Shown here: positions 62,541-64,000 of the stretch, in pieces
Numbering within the stretch: position 1 is the first letter of the stretch
Layout of the letters: every line of letters begins with the position of its first letter
Source of the DNA: Panulirus ornatus
Taxonomy: Eukaryota > Arthropoda > Malacostraca > Decapoda > Palinuridae
Assembly (NCBI RefSeq): GCF_036320965.1
Contig: NC_092226.1
Span: 23,333,002-23,397,001 of the forward strand
Reading direction: 5' to 3'
DNA: 64,000 nt
Notes under the pieces: generated by a model
The model's input: only the letters and a program-made list of their open reading frames with translations
Told to the model about the DNA's origin: nothing
The model's database searches: none
Translations under genes and position numbers: made by a program

Positions 62541-63616
62541 ACTCACCGTATCCCCAACAGTGACCATATCACCAGTATTACCACCTTCCGTATCTTCAAC
62601 AGAAAACGGGAAGCTTTGATCACTAAACTATTTACAATGAGAACGTTAGTCTAACCCGATACCAACATGGGCACACCAGCTGCGTCATTCACTGAACCAC
62701 GCAGCACCAACAGTTTTCCCCGGTCCACGGCTCTCTCTCAGGTTAATTTCACTCCACATTCACAAAACGCTTCAGCCCCGCTCACGGTAATGGAGGAGCC
62801 ACCTGGATAAACCAAGTCTGAATGATATGTAGTTACCACACGTCTGTCGCTGTGGCCGCTCGTTACTCAACTGATGAGCAGATACTCATAAACAGATGCT
62901 ACTACGAAGATAAGAAATCTTGACAGTATATTACACGCGTGAGTGTGATGCGAGTTTCCAAGTAGTTTCCATTTTCTTTTGCCGCCAGAGCCATCTACCG
63001 AGTAAACTACACACATCACAGTCGTCTGGATATCCATCTTTAAAGAAATTACACATGTTTGCCACGTAACGTAATCGCCTTTGGGACCTTCTGGGGACAA
63101 AACATCCATGAACATCCCCCCGCCTCGTACAAATGACACTTCAATTAACTCAAGGATGGGAGGAGGGATGGAGGGGGGGGGGGGGGGTGGCTAGGCGTCT
63201 AAGGAAGGGAGGGAGCAGGGGGGGAGGGGGAGGAGGAGGCCTGGCCGCTGTCATCCATCATGGGGGCCGCGGAGCGCGGAGGAGTCTACATGTCAACAAA
63301 CCACCGGACGACGTGATTCAATTATACCGGCATTCATCTTCTGCTCCCCCGTCAGCTGTGTGGGTGTCGCCTCCCTCAGTCTATCCTAGACCTCGAGATG
63401 CAGTCAGTATGGCGAGAGTTAAAGGCTATGCGAGGGTTGAAGAGCCGCTCTCTCCCAAGGCTGGGTCTTGAAGAGTGACTGTGCCAACATTTGGTAAGGT
63501 CGAGGTAGGTCAGAACGACTGGTCGCGCAGCAGTAGCGATGGCGTACAAACGTAAGTACAAGTGTAAGGATTATATGTAGCAATCCTATTAATAAACAAT
63601 ACAGTAGTTTGTAAAT
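62541..63616. other. unique, GC-rich from 63160 with poly-G
   Basis: A poly-G run lies at about 63174-63187, then a GGGGGAGGAGG patch and a GC-rich complex block at 63235-63475. The 112-codon plus-strand frame 63133-63471 is Gly/Arg-rich at its start and unrecognised. Confidence 0.4.
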
Positions 63617-63839
63617 ACAAATATATATATATTCGCCATTTCCCGCGTTAGCGAGGTAGCGTCAAGAACAAAGGACTGAGCCTTAGAGGAAAAATCCTTA
63701 CTTGGCCCCTTCTGTTACTTCTTTTGGAAAAGTAAAAACTGGAGGGGAGGATTTCCAGCCCCCCCGCTCCCTCCTTCTTTAGCAGCCTACGACACGCAGC
63801 GAATACGTGGGAAGTATTCTTTCTCCCCTATCCCCAGGG

Positions 63840-63841
<2 letters not shown>
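63617..63841. mobile_element. short LINE-derived element joining both LINE ends
   Basis: The left part (63631-63670) is CGCCATTTCCCGCGTTAGCG then AGGTAGCG, the 3' core of the LINE at 4187-4230. The right part (63690-63841) carries TACGACACGCAGCG, GTGGGAAGTATTCTTTCTCC and CCTATCCCCAGGGAT, matching the LINE 5' region at 6115-6262 in the same orientation. The whole coding body is absent. It is flanked by TA-rich sequence on both sides. Confidence 0.7.

Positions 63842-63913
<72 letters not shown>
63842..63913. repeat. (TA)n microsatellite
   Basis: About 36 TA units between the short element and the RT fragment. Confidence 0.98.
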
Positions 63914-63916
<3 letters not shown>

Positions 63917-64000
63917 GAGAGAGGGGCAAGTATGCAGTTTGTTGGGGATGAGAGGGCTTGGGAAGTGAGTTAGTTGTTGTTCGCTGATGATGCAGCGCTG
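63914..64000 (+). mobile_element. LINE reverse transcriptase fragment, cut by the window end
   Basis: The plus-strand frame reads GDERAWEVS*LLFADDAAL, with a stop before the FADD catalytic box. It is the same family as the minus-strand RT at 4623-4883 (GAWEVSQLLFADDTAL). It continues beyond the window. Its orientation is opposite to the adjacent short element's LINE 5' part. Confidence 0.8.

Overview
This is eukaryotic nuclear DNA, most likely from a decapod crustacean or a close relative. The evidence is the extreme load of (TA)n, (CA/GT)n and (GA/CT)n tracts, a run of the arthropod telomere unit TTAGG, CR1/Jockey-like and other APE-type LINE relics, tRNA-headed SINEs and a Penelope-like element. 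The taxon call rests on repeat style, not on a diagnostic host gene. I find no convincing host protein-coding gene, rRNA gene or functional tRNA gene. Almost every long open frame is a by-product of a tandem repeat.

Layout. 1-2400 is mostly unique AT-rich DNA. 2400-8700 is rich in transposons: a CR1-like LINE 3' end (about 3025-3975), a long internally deleted LINE on the minus strand lying between (TA)n tracts (4187-6262), and tRNA-derived SINEs around 7200-8580. 8700-13900 is degenerate repeats and G/T-rich low-complexity DNA. 14549-22560 is an almost unbroken run of minisatellites with periods of 22-42 bp; it includes a (TTAGG)10 run at 17223. A GC-rich unique island with homeodomain- and POU-like sites lies at 19990-20640. 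22820-23455 is another CR1-like LINE 3' end. 23531-24507 is a ~1-kb imperfect palindrome made of two 5'-truncated Penelope-like 3' ends joined head to head.

27509-27838 is a 41-bp array. 27983-33160 is a 5.2-kb satellite with a 36-bp monomer that is itself a dimer of two related 18-bp halves. 33-40 kb mixes short arrays and unique islands. 42274-45956 is four minisatellites in series (31, 30, 29 and 23 bp); the 30-bp array has an exact 323-bp higher-order period. 46-49 kb has SINEs and LINE relics, 49.5-51.6 kb more minisatellites, 52.2-52.6 kb a unique stretch with four CCAAT boxes, 54.3-55.5 kb LINE relics, 59-62.5 kb minisatellites, and the window ends in a short LINE derivative, a (TA)n tract and the start of a LINE reverse transcriptase.

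Two themes tie the window together. First, one 21-23-bp minisatellite with core GGTCGTACCGTCGTGCTCAA recurs at seven places, often as two opposite-facing arms around a shared palindromic centre; this is the best candidate for an undescribed repeat system. Second, transposons and microsatellites are interlocked: LINE ends abut (TA)n, SINEs carry internal (GT)n and end in (CA)n, and a SINE tail resembles a LINE tail.
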